Shown piece after piece: positions 1 through 12,359 of a stretch of 64,000 nucleotides of DNA (position 1 is the first letter of the stretch; every line of letters starts with the position of its first letter). The DNA comes from Silurus meridionalis (Eukaryota; Chordata; Actinopteri; Siluriformes; Siluridae), in contig NC_060886.1 in the NCBI RefSeq assembly GCF_014805685.1, forward strand, positions 25,530,108 to 25,594,107. The letters run 5' to 3'. The position numbers and the translations under genes were made by a program. The notes under the pieces were generated by a model that saw only the letters and a program-made list of their open reading frames with translations, made no database searches and was not told the DNA's origin.

Positions 1-808
1 CAAAATCTAATTGTGCCAAACTTAAAAACTGGGATGGTCACGGGCCAAACTCAATATTTATTGAAAGATTGACTGCAATTGTGCATGTTTTACCTTCTCT
101 CCAGATATGTATTGTTGAACCTTTTTATATGGAAACAAACTTTAGTTTTGCGTAAACATTAAATCTGGAACAACCAAAGCATAATATTATAAACACATGA
201 GAAATTACATTCACAGTCAATGCCTTGAAATAGAAATAGTCTTTCTCTTTTTAGATGCAAGTGCATCAGGTCTGGGTTTAGGCTCTGAGCTGAGGAAATC
301 CTCAGGATTGAGTGAAGATGTTCATCAGTGAGACTCCTAAATGGTGTTTTGTTCATCTTCATCAAAGAGAACAGTTTCTCACATAGATATGTGCTGCCGA
401 ACATAGAGAGCATTTGAGCAGCTTGGGCACGGAGTTGTTTCAGTGTGTCGGGGAGGAAACATGGAAACTGTGCAGCACACACAGAGTCGTACTTTGACTT
501 AGCGTGTACTGGAGTTCAATCAGCTCCATTTGGAGGTTGGTTGGTGCACTTTACACGTCAACCACAAATGGATTACTGAGCAGTTCAAATCTGCATTTCC
601 CGGTTTCAAAGTCTGTAAATCGCTGGGTAAACTTCAGTGTTTTTCAGTGGTCTCGACTGACGCGCCAACGCACTAAGAAAGCATTCTGGGATATATAGTA
701 TTAGCGGTGTATGTGCTATATACTGGCAGGCTAGCTCTAATACACATTTAATATAATCTTGCAGGCCAAATCTAAATCTGGCCCGCGGGCCTGAGTTTGA
801 CACCCCTG
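1..808 (-). mobile_element. hAT transposon relic, copy A (3' part of transposase)
   Basis: The minus strand at about 159-536 encodes the C-terminal dimerisation segment of a hAT-superfamily transposase (FGSTYLCEKLFSLMKMNKTP, then TDEHLHSILRIS), with short deletions and frame breaks. The element ends at about 808 with tgagtttgacacccctg, a typical hAT-type terminal inverted repeat. Its left end lies before the window. A second copy lies at 13341-14435 because the whole block is duplicated. It is a dead relic. Confidence 0.75.
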
Positions 809-809
809 G

Positions 810-960
810 TTTAGTGGATAAGGCATTGGTCTTTGGATCTGAAGGACATGAGTTCAAATACAAGCTATGCAAAGATGCCACTTCTGGGCCCCTCAACAAG
901 GCTCTTAACCCAAAAGCTGCTCATTTGTTTGAGTGAGATAAATGCAAGCTGCTATGGATG
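810..960 (+). repeat. tRNA-derived SINE fragment, copy A
   Basis: The stretch gtttagtggataaggcattgg followed by gagttcaaat resembles the A and B boxes of a tRNA-derived SINE. After it comes the text 'cttctgggcccctcaacaaggctc', split here only to describe it, which is the common fish SINE body. It abuts the hAT end and is repeated at 14437-14580. Confidence 0.5.
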
Positions 961-998
961 AGGGATTTTTTAATCTGTGTGTAAAACTGCATGATCAG

Positions 999-2417
999 GG
1001 AAATTGGTGGTCCAGTTGATGCAGGTCCGGAATACCACAAGGCTCTGCAAGAGGAAATCAGCAAACTACGAAGATTATATGGTGGTGGAGACCTAGACTC
1101 ATTCCCAGAGTTTAATTTCCCAGGTGGGTCAGTGATTTATTAAAGTATTACCCTTTACTAAGCTTTATTGTGTTTGTGTTTATCATACACAAATGGATGC
1201 ACTCAAAAAATACAATTTTGAGTAAATAAATTCTGTTATTGCTTCTATGAATAGTGTTCAGTTTCAGTATTACTGAGGTAGACCTTATTCTGTGTGAACC
1301 TTACATAAGATTTACCTTCAATAGCCCCAAGCTACTTGCTCATCCCAGTCACAAAGCATTTATGAAAACGATGTTCTTGCTTGAATGAGCTCATACAGTC
1401 TAATCAACCATGCGAGTTAACGAATGAGCAAAAGCTACATGATTCAGCACAAGCAACGCTAGTAAACATATCAGAACTTGCGCAATAGTATAACGTATGA
1501 AATTATAACTACATCTTTTTTCATTCTCTACATACAACATTGATATTTTCTCTGTGAAAATTCTTTGTATATGTGATGTCTGTGTTTTTCTTAAACAAAG
1601 CTTGGGACTTCACCAATGAATTCCAAAGGCAGACATGAGACACCTTATAGACACATGACACAGCCATTTTATTGACCTTGTAAAAAGTTAAATCTCCACA
1701 TAAGGTGGTTACTGAAAAAATATTAGCCAAAAAATACAGCATGCCAAAAAGAAGGGATACCTTTGGCATGCTACATGTATAAAAGTTTTTCACTTGAGCT
1801 TAAACACATAAATAACCTTTCTTGTACTTGAGTGTCGATGCTATTTTTGTTCAATTATATTGATGGATCAATAAAGACCTCTCTAACTACAAAACAACTC
1901 CATAATTTTACAAACTCAAAAACACTATGTTTGGTTTGTTTTAGTTTAATTTTAAATAACAAAGATATAGAGTAGTAATGTTTTGATAGTTGATCTGTAG
2001 TGAAACAAAATTTTAGGTTCCCTGGTGGTCTAGTGGTTAGGATGCAGCGCTCTCACCGCTGCGGCCCGGGTTCTTGCGGATCATGAATATGGATGATCTG
2101 CTGTGGCGACCCCTAATGGGAGAAGCCAAAAGAAAGTTATTACTTAGAAAAGGACTTAAGCCTAGTCCACCACTACTAAGATCCATGTACATTTTCAAAG
2201 TGGTAAATTACATATAAATAAAGATAAAACTGCACTGCTTATTTTTAGAAGAATCAGCTATACCTGTATTAAATATAAACACAAAGCTAACCATCATGTT
2301 TAATGACCACATTTAGTAAAAAAGCCTGAGCCCAGTGTCAGTGTTAAGCAAGCCTTTAATTATTATAACTTCGTTTTTCTTACAGAACCAAAGCTGGATG
2401 AATTTTCTTCCGAATGA
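999..2417 (+). pseudogene. ATP5PF-domain gene, last two exons, copy A
   Basis: Exon 999-1123 (acceptor atgatcag, donor gtgggt) encodes a segment beginning IGGPVDAGPEYHKALQEEIS and containing RLYGGGDLDSFPEF. Exon 2386-2417 (acceptor cttacag) encodes EPKLDEFSSE and a TGA stop. Together they are the C-terminal part of mitochondrial ATP synthase coupling factor 6 (F6), a peripheral-stalk subunit. The join is in frame (phase 1) and both exons are open. The upstream exons are not on this strand: the matching 5' half lies on the minus strand at 3285-6499, pointing the other way. I therefore call it one half of a gene broken by inversion. Whether any transcript is made is unknown. The F6 assignment is strong; pseudogene status is inferred from the structure. 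Confidence 0.7.
2017..2135 (+). repeat. tRNA-Glu-derived SINE, copy A (internally deleted)
   Basis: A tRNA-Glu-like head (ccctggtggtctagtggtta) runs directly into the SINE tail (ctgctgtggcgacccctaat). The right side of the tRNA-like part and about 130 bases of body present in copy B are missing. Confidence 0.75.
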
Positions 2418-2839
2418 AACAACGAGTTCACACTCTTTTGCCTCAGCCTGGGACTAATACGATAACTTTGTTCTTGTTTGCTCTTTTTCGCAATATATTT
2501 TTATTTGACTGTGAAGCCTTTTCAACTTTCAGATAAAAAGCATCTATTTGTAATTCAATTTGTAATTTTTTTTGCAGAATTTTTTTTATTCACTCTCAAT
2601 ACCTAGTTTAATAATATAGTTTACTTTACTTCTGGTTCTGATAGATTTGTTTGTGAGCATTTGTCACATTATTTGATAATTAGCACCTGTATAAAAACCT
2701 ACACTTAAACTTTACACTGTTTTATTGTATGTCATACAAGGTTGATTTGTTCACAGTCTTTTGCTTTCCTCATTTATGCAATGTGTATTTGTGTGTGAAC
2801 TTTAAATAAAATTTCGTATCAGAATGCCATCATTTAAGT

Positions 2840-3285
2840 ATAGTCTTTGCCATTGGCTCCAGTAAGCTTTTGTTGCTGGGTCTTAGGGCGATACATCTTC
2901 CCAGGAGGGTCGTCCCTCGCCTTCCTGTATAGGAGCTATATCAGCATCCGCTGCTTGAGCAAAACGCAGTTCTTCAGCAGTCCACCCAGAGAATGTAGAA
3001 ATACTGGTGGTGATGGCAGGCTGCACTACCCCCACTGCACAAAACTCCGGGGTAACAGCTGTAGGTACATTATTTACCAGTTCAAAGTCAAAATCACACT
3101 GGTCTGCCTGGTGACAGATCTGAGGGATACTAGAGATTGGATTCTTGAGGTTGCATGGGCAAGTTGTACGGCATCGCCTCCGCGAAAGTACGTCAGCGTT
3201 GTCATGACAGCGGCCAGGGCAGGGGACAACTCTGAAGACATACTCCCACAAGCTTCTCAAGCCACCTGGCCAACTGTCCCATGAC
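2840..3285 (-). mobile_element. Gypsy RNase H/integrase fragment, copy A
   Basis: On the minus strand the reading frame carries GQLARWLEKL, then NADVLSRRRC and a Cys-rich CRTTCPC segment, then WTAEELRFAQAADADI. This is the RNase H to integrase linker of a Gypsy-type LTR retrotransposon. It is fused at about 3285 to the acidic exon of the broken mitochondrial-type gene. Compared with copy B, about 240 bases at the junction are deleted. No LTR is visible. Confidence 0.7.
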
Positions 3286-6200
3286 CTCTTCAACTGCTGC
3301 TCCAGCTTCCATAGCAGGTTGAACAACAGCAACTTCATTGATAGGTGTGGTTTCCACTGCAGCTGGACAGACCTCTGCAACAGTTTCACTTGGAGAAGGT
3401 GCAGTAATGGATTCAGCAGTTTGCGGAAGAACGGCTGCAGCAGTTGCAGACACAGTTCCAGCAGCGGCGGCAGATGTGGCAGCAGGTGATGCAGCCTCCT
3501 TGGTATTTCTTGGATAGGATTTATGTTCGATAAGTTTATCTATATCAAAGTACGTTTTTGATGTGGACTTTCCAAAAAGGAAGGCATATAGGCAAATAGA
3601 TAGATTAGATTATTTATGTTCATGCATTTCACTCCCTAGGTTTAACCACTAAAGAAGCCCAATATTGAGTAAATTAAACAAATTAAAAAAGGATTAGTCA
3701 AAGTGTTGGTGTAAATGCTTACAGTACAAATATATTATAAATCACTGAAAACAAAATCAACATTGTAGTGCTAAAGGCTTTTTAGAAGAGTTTTATTCTT
3801 ACTCAATGAATAACTGATCTCAGTGAATAAACTAGATCTATCCTGCCTTTCCTTTTCTTTATTCAGATGTTCTTTAGTCCTGCATATAAATATTGATCAT
3901 TCTAGTTTTAGGTGGACTGCCATTCCACTATTACCACCACCACTGTCACCACTGGTTTGCCTAATTAGGGATAAACGTATAATCAATATACTCTGGGACA
4001 AAATCCACTGTTAAATGCACTATGCAATTAAACTGAAATGAAGTGAATTGAATAGAATTGAACTCTTAGGAACATACTGGAGGGATTTCCAGATGATATT
4101 TACTATAGACAGTTTTTATTTGACATAGTATGGCATTTTTAGTGGGTGCCATACTGTAGTACACATACACATCATTTTTGCCATTGTACAACTGTTGTAG
4201 GAAATAATACTGCTTTGTTGCCTTTTCTTTAAATAATCAAAAGGACTATATCATGCAATATTCTTGAAAATTTTAATTATAAAAATTTTTGTACTCAATC
4301 TTTAAAGAAATGTCCAAATATATTGAATTTTTTATCAAAACGACAGAAATGTAATCAGTGAGAAACTCATTTGAAACAACGTTTCAGTGAAACTTCTTTA
4401 ACATTTCTTTTAAAGCCATTTAGCAGCTTAAAACAGGTCTTTATCTGATCTTGATTTCTTGTATGAATATGTGCATTTTCCATTTCTTATATATAGGAAG
4501 TGCTGGAATTACCCTTTAAATAAGCTGTTAAGATGAACACTATTTGGTCCTAAATCTTATATTTATACACATCTGACCATCATATTCATTTTTTAATCTG
4601 TCCACACAATGTTGGAAGCACACAACTGTATAGAAATTCAGAGGCCCAAATCTGTTCCAGCATGACAATGCCCCTGAGCACAAATCAAGATACTGTGCAT
4701 GTGGCATACTCTTTCCCAAAAGCAGCACCTGATGCTTGAATAGGCACAAATCCCACAGCCATGCACCAGTATCTAGCTGAAAGTATTTCCAGACGAGTAG
4801 AGTAATAATAATACTGCATACTAAATATGGATTGTGATTGTCAATAATGACACATATGATACGATGGTTAAATACAGTGTGATCCAACAGTTCAAGACAT
4901 AAAAAATAAAACACTGCATTCATTCTGCATACCTGTGTTGGACTTTTTAGACTTTTTGCCTTCCCTGGATTTTTAAATGAAAGCAACTGCTCTGGCTTTC
5001 TGTAATACACTCAAGCTGTCTGCCTGCAGGACCTAATAAAAGAAAGGAAATTAGTGTATTCCAGTTGATAATTCTGCACATATTTTTGTTGTTGATCTGT
5101 ATTCATATAATGGCAATGGACTGAAACAGATCAGCTTGCATATCGATATATATAAAAGGTTGGACTTTAAGGTTACCTATAAGGTTTACGTCTATTTACA
5201 ATTTAATTGAAGTATTCTAGGAAGTTAAAACTGAGGACACACCAATCCCACTGTTTTCTTTGTTGACTAATAAGTCAATTTACTTTTTTAAACTGATAAC
5301 ACATCCTTGATACTGGACCATACCTGTATTCACATTTACCCACTCAAAACAAGCATCTGTCACCAAATGATGTGTAACATTAAAGGATTTATAAAATGCA
5401 TTCCAGTGTATAACACAAGACAAACCAACCAACAAAACAGTAAAAAAAAAAAAAAAGGGTTTTAACATCAAGACTTGGTGTATAATGCTGTGTATCTGCT
5501 TTAGAGTTTCTACTGGTGTTGAATTGGATTTTTAGTCCATGAAGTGTTTATACCATGAAAGTGAATGGTACTGACTGACACAACACAGATGGACAGTTTT
5601 GATCTAATAATTATTGATTATATTTTTTCTTTAAATTATTAAAATAGTATTATTATTTATGATTATATAGAATTATTTGAAAGATTGAGCAAACCTTTAA
5701 AAGAAAATGTTTTATGAGTGTTTAAATATGGCGATTCAAATGCAGTGATGTTTATGTTTCTTAAAAATTGTACAGTAGAACGAGCTGAAAATTAATTGAG
5801 TGATAGTCAGGGTCAATCTGAGTCAGTGTCAGCGCCAGAGAATACAGAATGAGGGGGCCTTATGAAGATGATGAGAGGAAGAAGTACATTTTTGAAGAAC
5901 AAAGTCCTTCCATTGGGCGCTGAAACCACGCCTGCAAAAATGACCTCTTTTTAGTACCAAACACGCGTGTTGGATACGCACTTAGTACGACTTGCATAGG
6001 TCCATCTATCCCCAAATCATCCGGGCAGGTGGCATCATTCTGGCTAGAACCAGTAGCTCTGACATCACCGAGTCCTATCACCTGGGCGATGACATTCTCA
6101 TCAGCGGTGTTAGTCATACTTGAACTGAGCCGATCAACAGTTTTCTCTGTTGAGGTGGAGAACCATTTTCTTATATCCATTGTTAAAGATTTTTTAATTA

Positions 6201-6499
6201 AAATAGTGTTATGGTAAATGTTTTAGACAAACTTTAGAATAACGATTTCACTGACCATTTAGCCTACTGATTTACGTTACTGATGTAGTGGCAGCGTGTA
6301 TGTAATTGGCTGATGTTATCACTGCATTATGGGTTAGTAATTTTTTTTTTTTATTTATTTACGTATACTCTTCATTCTTTACAGCGGTATTCAATTTTAT
6401 TAAGATTAGCTGCAGCAACAATAAAAACAAAAAATGTGATTTTTAGTTTGTTACCTTTCGAGATCCCAGTCGTCCAATTCTGAGCAAGGAAGCCGCCAT
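3285..6499 (-). pseudogene. NDUFV3-like 5' half of the broken ATP5PF-domain gene, copy A
   Basis: Exon 1, 6499-6455, encodes MAASLLRIGRLGSRK with donor gtaac; ndufv3 at 22165 starts [15 protein letters not shown] with the same phase-0 donor. Exon 2, 5023-4933 (acceptor ctgcag, donor gtatgc, phase 1), encodes ADSLSVLQKARAVAF and then hits a TAA; copy B reads through at that point. Exon 3 starts at 3539 (acceptor gatatag) with DKLIEHKSYPRNTKEA and continues Ala/Pro/Glu-rich until it runs into Gypsy sequence at about 3285. The N-terminus looks like a mitochondrial targeting peptide. The three phases (0, 1, 1) match ndufv3 exons 1-3. The stop in exon 2 and the lost 3' end make it non-functional. 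Confidence 0.65.
5700..6430 (-). mobile_element. hAT-type (ZMYM1-like) transposon fragment inserted in copy A only
   Basis: The minus-strand frame 6180-5860 begins MDIRKWFSTSTEK and carries the TTF-type motif YPTRVFGTKKRSFLQAWF. These belong to the N-terminus of hAT transposases annotated as zinc finger MYM-type 1-like. It is open for 106 codons but truncated before the catalytic core. Copy B lacks this stretch (compare 19800-19890), so it inserted after the duplication. The edges are approximate. Confidence 0.6.
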
Positions 6500-6504
6500 G
6501 TTGG

Positions 6505-7140
6505 TGGTGTCAGAAAAGAAAAACTCTTTATATAGAAATTTCAAGATGCCGGAGAACACATCTGAAAAGTCAGACAGTCACATGAGACTAAAACATCCTC
6601 AAGGTAAAAAATTTTATAAAATGTCATTTTTGATTCTTGTTAAGTTATGCATAATAGTGTTGTATGATTAAGACCCGAGCTTTGGTTTGGCTTGCATTTT
6701 AGATTTTTTCCAGCTATTTGGGGTTAGGAAGAACCAATAATTATAATAACCAAATATTTTTTGAACATGAAAAAAAATTATGTCCACTTATGTGGACACT
6801 CGGTCTGTATCTACAGAAAACAATCAAGACACCATTGTGTAACAAAGTGCAAATATAATTTATTTACAGTCTGAGCACTGTGCCTGAACATTTTTCGTTG
6901 TTACTGTCCCAAATCCCTTTCAGTAAGCAGGCCCACATGTTGCTATGAGACACACTTATCACAGCAAACAGCGAGAGCAACCAATCCATTTAGTAGTGGG
7001 GTGGAAAATGAACATATACATGACAGTAGAATTAATACATGGAGCTATGCGCACAGTACACCAGAATATTTAATTTACCCACACTCAACATGCACAGTTA
7101 ATAGCCAAACGGATGCTTCAAGGCACACCCACAAGAAACC
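6505..7140. other. non-coding stretch between the broken gene and the Gypsy element
   Basis: AT-rich sequence. I see no convincing exon or terminal repeat here. The first 150 bases would be the promoter side of the minus-strand copy-A gene; the rest may be the untranslated leader of the Gypsy element. Confidence 0.35.
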
Positions 7141-7158
7141 GCCAGCCCTGTAAATATC

Positions 7159-7839
7159 ATGTCCATGCGGCTCAGTCATCTGTCATCAGGCAGTGAAGAG
7201 GAGTGCAATAGGCATAGTGAAAGGGTTACCATACTGCAACCAGGTCAATTTGATGGCTCTACCTCATGGAGAGAGTTCCTAAACCGCTTTGAGGATTGTG
7301 CGAGAGCTAATCATTGGTCCGAAAGGACTATGACTGTGCAGATGAGGTTTTGTCTGGTAGGTGCCACAGGTGCAGTGATCCACAAGAATCCCCGTTCCGG
7401 CCGTTGGAATCATGGCCGCATAGTAGAGGAAGTTGAGGCTGCATATGGTCCCTCGTCCGAACAAGCTGCTGCCTTTGAAATAGAGTTAAGGCAGAGGGTC
7501 CGCAAAGCAGGTGAGCCACTCCATGTGCTGATGGATCACATTTATAAAAAAGTCTACATTGCTTATGCAGACCGCTCTGAAAGAGAACAAGACTCTATTA
7601 GTGTTGAGGTGTTCACTAATGCCATGGGAGATGCTGATATTGTGCAAAGACTGCTGGAAGAGCGACCACGTACTCTGGCCCGCGCCTATGAAATACACAA
7701 GAGTTATAGAACTCGAGCAGCTGCAGTGTGTGAATGTCCAGACCAGGGTGGGGGTGACGAGGAAGATGCAATGCTGTCAATCCCTGTGTGGAGGGAGAAA
7801 AACCACTCAAAAGCAGAATTCAAACCTCACCCACAATAA
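7159..7839 (+). pseudogene. Gypsy gag-like open frame
   Basis: 226 codons starting MSMRLSHLSSGSEEECNRHS. The body resembles the retrotransposon gag capsid region (a WREFLNRFEDCARAN block and an RTLARAYEIHKSY block near the end). The zinc knuckle lies just downstream in another frame (7843-8064), so the original gag is split by a stop and shift near 7840. It is part of the dead element, not a host gene. Confidence 0.7.
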
Positions 7840-8273
7840 TTTATGAGGAGGGGTAAAATTAATTGGGAAGAGATTATCTGTCACAACTGCCAAGGCATTG
7901 GTCATATGAGGCGGAACTGTCCTTCGTCCAGGCTCAACCTGGAAAGTATGACTCCAACCCTTCCTCTGCCTTTCGGGACCCAGCCTGCTTCCACAGTTTT
8001 CAGAGTCAAGGGGAGTGAGCCGGAGATGTGTATCCATATGCTGTTGTATGACATGGAAATATGAGCCCTGTTGGACAGTGGTGCCAGTAGGAACCTGTTA
8101 CCTCAGATTTGCTATGAGGCCATCGATGCTGAAACTATCCACTGTACAGGCCCTGCAAGGAATAAATCCTGCAAATGTTGATGTCTTTGGGGAAGTGGAC
8201 GTTCCAGTGCACGTTGGAGCCCACACAGTCAGTGTTGATTTCATTGTAGCAGATGTAGCCAAGGGCACTAAAT

Positions 8274-8345
8274 CCAAATCAAATCAAATCAAATCAAATC
8301 AAATCAAATTTTATTTGTCACATACACATACATACATGCCCCATT
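8274..8345 (-). repeat. short retroelement 3' tail, (TTTGA)n type
   Basis: On the minus strand this reads as gtgacaaataaaattt followed by several gattt repeats, the 3' tail of a common fish retroelement. The same tail with more body is at 17773-17880. It interrupts the Gypsy protease region. Confidence 0.6.
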
Positions 8346-9479
8346 CTGGGGCATCCTTTCTTGGGCATGTCTTGACTTCAGCAGTCAGAAGATTGTATTG
8401 TTCGCTGAGCAGATTCCGTATTTCAACCAAAAGAACAAGCCCAGGGTGCACATGGTCCGCATAGCATGCACAGCTGTCCTTGAAGCAGGACGTGAATACA
8501 TCGTTCCAGGCAATTCACATTTCCGGGGGCAAGTACAAGGCAACATACTGCTGAGTCCGACTAAAGGCTTCACGGAGAAGCACCAGGTGATGGTGACACG
8601 GATTATAATTGATGCCAAACTAAGTAATCGAGTGCTCGTGAGACTGTATAACCCAGGTACCATTGCTGTGAAGGTGAGGACAGAAGTAATTGCTTGGAAT
8701 CTTTCAACCTGCCCATGTGGTCCAGGCCAAAACTACTATGCCACCCTTGGTGGGTCTATTCCCCTTTGTCCCAAGTCACTTACAGTCACTGTTTGCAGAA
8801 AGTACAGTGGATCTGAGGAAGACAGAACAGCATGAGCTCGCAAAGCTGCTCCAAACTTACGGTGATGTTTTCTCCACTGGACCCACAGACATTGGACGCA
8901 CAAACCTAGTGCAACATGATATTCAGATCTGGCCTAACCCACCTGTGAAACAGCAACCACTTGAATGGCTTTTGAGAAACAACAAAGTGCCATCGAACAG
9001 ATTAAACAGTATTTGGAGGCTGGCCTAGCCTCCCAAAGTAATAGCTGCTGGGCTTCACCCATTGTAATTGTGCAAAAAACGTACCAGGCACTAAATGAGT
9101 GCACTATAAAAGACGCTTACCCACTCCCAAGGATCCAAGACACACTAGATACACTCTACACAGCAAGGTGTTTTAGCACATTGGACCTTGTTTCCGGGTA
9201 CTGGCAAGTGGAGTTGACCCCACAGGCGAGACAAGCAGCTGCGTTCCTAATGGATCGTGTTTTGACGGATGCGGTGGGATACCTACCTGGATGACATCTT
9301 TGTGCTAGGCAAGGATGTAAAGGAAGTGCTCCAGTGCTTGGTGCAGGAACCCGAAATTGAAACCCTCAAACTGTTGTCTCTTGTGGTCTACCTGGGCCAC
9401 ATCATCTAAGAGCAGGGGATAGCCACTGACCCCGAGAAAGTGCGAAAAATTAGAGAATTGCCACAGCCCACAAGTGTTC

Positions 9480-11042
9480 TTATGGAAAACCTAAAACCAC
9501 ATCTGCTTATGAATAACATTTTTTAAATGTATCAGTCAGGATTTCGGCCTCATCATAGCACAGAGACGGCGCTAGTTAAGGTGGTAAATGACCTGTTATT
9601 GGCCTCTGATCAGGGTTTTGTCTCCTTACTTGTTTTGCTCGACCTTAGTGCAGCTTTTGACACCATTGATCACACTATACTGCTTGCTAGACTTGAGAAT
9701 GTTGTAGGAATAAAGGAACAGCTCTCTCTTGGCTCAGGTCTTATTTGACTGATCGCTATCAGTTTGTGGATGTAAATGGTGAGTTCTCCACGCCTATGAG
9801 GTAAAGTTTGGTGTTCCTCAAGGATCTGTCTTAGGCCCACTGCTTTTCTCTTTATATATGCTGCCTCTTGGTGAAATTATTCATAAACATGGGATTCGCT
9901 TCCATTGCTATGCTGATGACACACAGCTGTATATTTCAGCAAAGCCAGATGAGAGAGATCAGCTTAACAATGTTGAGAAGTGTGTAAAGGACATTAGACA
10001 GTGGATGCTTAATAACTTTCTTCTGCTCAACTCAGATAAGACGGAAGTACTTTTACTAGGACCACATGCAGCTAGAAGTAAACTTTCCGATTACGTAGCA
10101 TCTCTGGATGGTGTTTCTGTTTCAGCATGTACGGCTGTCAAAGACCTTGGTGTGATTATTGACCCGAGTCTTTCCTTTGAGTCTCACGTGAATAATATCA
10201 CCAGAATCGCCTTCTTTCACCTTAGAAATATTGCTAAGATTAGAAATATGATGTCGTTACAGGATGCAGAAAAACTGGTTCATGCTTTTGTTACTTCTAG
10301 ATTAGACTACTGTAACGCTTTACTGTCTGGGTGTGCGAGTAAGTGCATCAATAAGCTTCAGTTAGTCCAGAATGCAGCAGCAAGGGTCCTCACTAGATCT
10401 AGGAAATATGACCACATCACCCCTGTTTTAATCAGTCTACACTGGCTCCCAATCAAATCTCGCATTGATTATAAAATATTACTACTGACGATAAAGCACT
10501 CAATGGTCTCGCACCGCAGTATCTGAGTGAACTTCTGTACCAGTATGATCCTCCACGCCTACTTAGATCAAAAGGTGCTGGCTATCTGTTGGTTCCTCAA
10601 ATAATGAAGACTACAGCAGGGGGCAGATCTTTCTCTTATAAAGCCCCACAGTTATGGAACAGCCTTCCAATCAGTGTTCGGGACTCAGACACAGTCTCAG
10701 TGTTCAAGTCGAGGTTGAAAACGTATTTATTTAGTCAAGCCTTTTATCAGTAGATTTCTTAGGTAAAGGCACAGATCTGGAGGAACATGGATATAGAGTG
10801 TTTGGTGAACTGGTATATTTGTATGCTGTCGTCCCTCACATTCACACGCTCACTCAGGTTTGTTGACGGTGGTGTGGTGGGTCGCCTCTTATCCCAGAGA
10901 TCCCTCATGTCTGTGTTACCTTCTGGTTCTCCTTTTAGTTATGCTGCCATAGCGAGTCTTGCCGGAGTCCAAACTGCACAGTGACATTAACTTTCATACA
11001 CCAATAGTTACACTTAATAATCCATATCCTTCTCTTCCCGTC

Positions 11043-11084
<42 letters not shown>

Positions 11085-11561
11085 GTCGAGTTAAACATGC
11101 TCCTGAGGCTCCAGTGACCAGTGTTCCTGCCCCTCTCCTCCTTGGATCTTCACACTTCTGTGCAGCTCGGGACGGTCTCTTAATTCGGAGTAGAACGGGT
11201 GCTTTGAGGACGGATTGGACTGTAGTTGGTGTCGGCGGTCTGCTGCACTGACTCGGAGTGCAGTTTGCTTCTGATCATCATCACTGTACCCCACAACATT
11301 GTATATCTGCTTCAAATGGACATTTGGTGCAACCCAGATGAGGATGGGTTCCCTCTTGAGTCTGGTTCCTCTCAAGGTTTCTTCCTTATGCCATCTCGGG
11401 GAGTTTTTCCTTGCCACAGTTGCTCATCAGGGACAAACATACTTACAAAGAACATATTTATGTTTAATCACCACATTATCTGTGTAAAGCTGCTTTGAGA
11501 CAATGTTCATTGTTAAAAGCGCTATACAAATAAAAATGAATTGAATTGAATTGAATTGAAT
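9480..11561 (+). mobile_element. 5'-truncated L2/CR1-clade LINE nested in the Gypsy element
   Basis: Reverse-transcriptase frames at 9527-9748 ([31 protein letters not shown]) and 9858-10526 (catalytic CYADDTQLY, then [14 protein letters not shown] and [13 protein letters not shown]) are joined by one frame break. A 3' UTR of about 1 kb follows, with a (TC)n tract at 11046-11082, and it ends in a (GAATT)n tail. The Gypsy frame resumes immediately after. A tgttc target duplication is at 9475-9479 and 11562-11566. The element is inactive through truncation and frame breaks. Confidence 0.85.
11046..11082. repeat. (TC)n microsatellite
   Basis: An uninterrupted run of TC dinucleotides inside the LINE 3' region. 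Confidence 0.95.
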
Positions 11562-11859
11562 TGTTCACGAAGTCTGTCAGTTTGTGGGGCTCGCATCCTA
11601 CTACAGACGTTTTGTCAAAGACCTCACTGCAGTTGCAAAGCCCCTTTATAACCTGTTGAGAAAACATGCTTGATTTCACTTGACCCCTGAGAGCCAACAG
11701 GCCTTTGATGAGTTAAAGGAGCTGCTCACTACTACCCCCATCCTTGGCTACCCAATGGACAGTGGTAACCTTGTTCTTGACACAGATGCCAGCAACTTCG
11801 GAATTGGAGCTGTGCTTTCTCAACTGCAGAAAGGTGAGGAACGTGTGCTAGCATATGCC

Positions 11860-12350
11860 TTAGAATCTAAAATTGAAGCAGCCCACACAGATGTTGTCCC
11901 TGTACATATGGAAGAAATGAGCCCAACTTGAGTTATTCCAGAAGTTAAGATTGAAGCAGCCCCTATTGGCGTTGCCCCAGAAGTTGCAGCTAAAGCAGGC
12001 TCCACTGACATTGCCCCAGAGGTTAAAGCTGAAACAACCCACACAAAAATTGCTGAAGCTGAAGCTGAAGCTGCACCTTCTGTAGAATCTGAAGCTTCAC
12101 CTGTTCCAGAATCAGTTATCGAGACTGTAATGGAAGCTGCTGCTGAAGCAATAACCAAAGCCATTGCAGAAACAATCCCTGGCGACGCCGTGGCTGAAGT
12201 AAAAACTGTAGCTGAAGTTGTTGCAGAAGCTTCAGTAGAAGATGCCCCTGTAGTTATCAGTGAAGATGCCCTTTGGAGAAAAGCTGGATGACATTGCCAC
12301 TGTGATTACAGATCCAGCAGAAACTCCTGTCACAGTAGATGCACCTGAGG
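11860..12350 (+). pseudogene. 3' part of the acidic exon of the broken ATP5PF-domain gene
   Basis: Directly after the Gypsy RNase H frame the sequence becomes Glu/Ala/Pro-rich (ESKIEAAHTDVV, EVKIEAAPIGVAPEV, EAEAEAAPSVESEASPVPES). It ends at a donor (cacctgagg then gtagtc) equivalent to that of ndufv3 exon 3 (cacatgagg then gtacac at 24963), also phase 1. An in-frame TGA lies near 11929 and a frame break near 12265. I read it as the missing 3' part of the exon whose 5' part lies on the minus strand at 17525-17180. Confidence 0.6.
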
Positions 12351-12359
12351 GTAGTCACC

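Larger units (their letters stand above)
7159..11866 (+). mobile_element. Gypsy-type LTR retrotransposon, 5' part (gag-protease-RT-start of RNase H), interrupted by a LINE
   Basis: A 226-codon gag frame (7159-7839) is followed by a CCHC zinc knuckle (CHNCQGIGHMRRNC, about 7878-7922), an aspartic-protease motif DSGA (about 8077), a reverse-transcriptase segment (8965-9294, STLDLVSGYWQVEL) and YLDD just beyond in another frame. After the nested LINE the frame resumes with FVGLASYYRRFVKDL and an RNase H start (LVLDTDASNFGIGAVLSQLQ). It ends abruptly at about 11860 against the acidic exon of the broken mitochondrial gene. Several frameshifts, stops and a retroelement tail at 8277-8350 show it is dead. 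No LTRs were recognised. Confidence 0.85.

Noticed and set aside
1521..1793. Minus-strand 90-codon open frame (and its duplicate at 15147-15377)
   Set aside because: Lies in an intron of the duplicated unit, changes length between copies and resembles nothing.
7486..8037. Minus-strand frames opposite the Gypsy gag
   Set aside because: Shadows of the retroelement coding strand.
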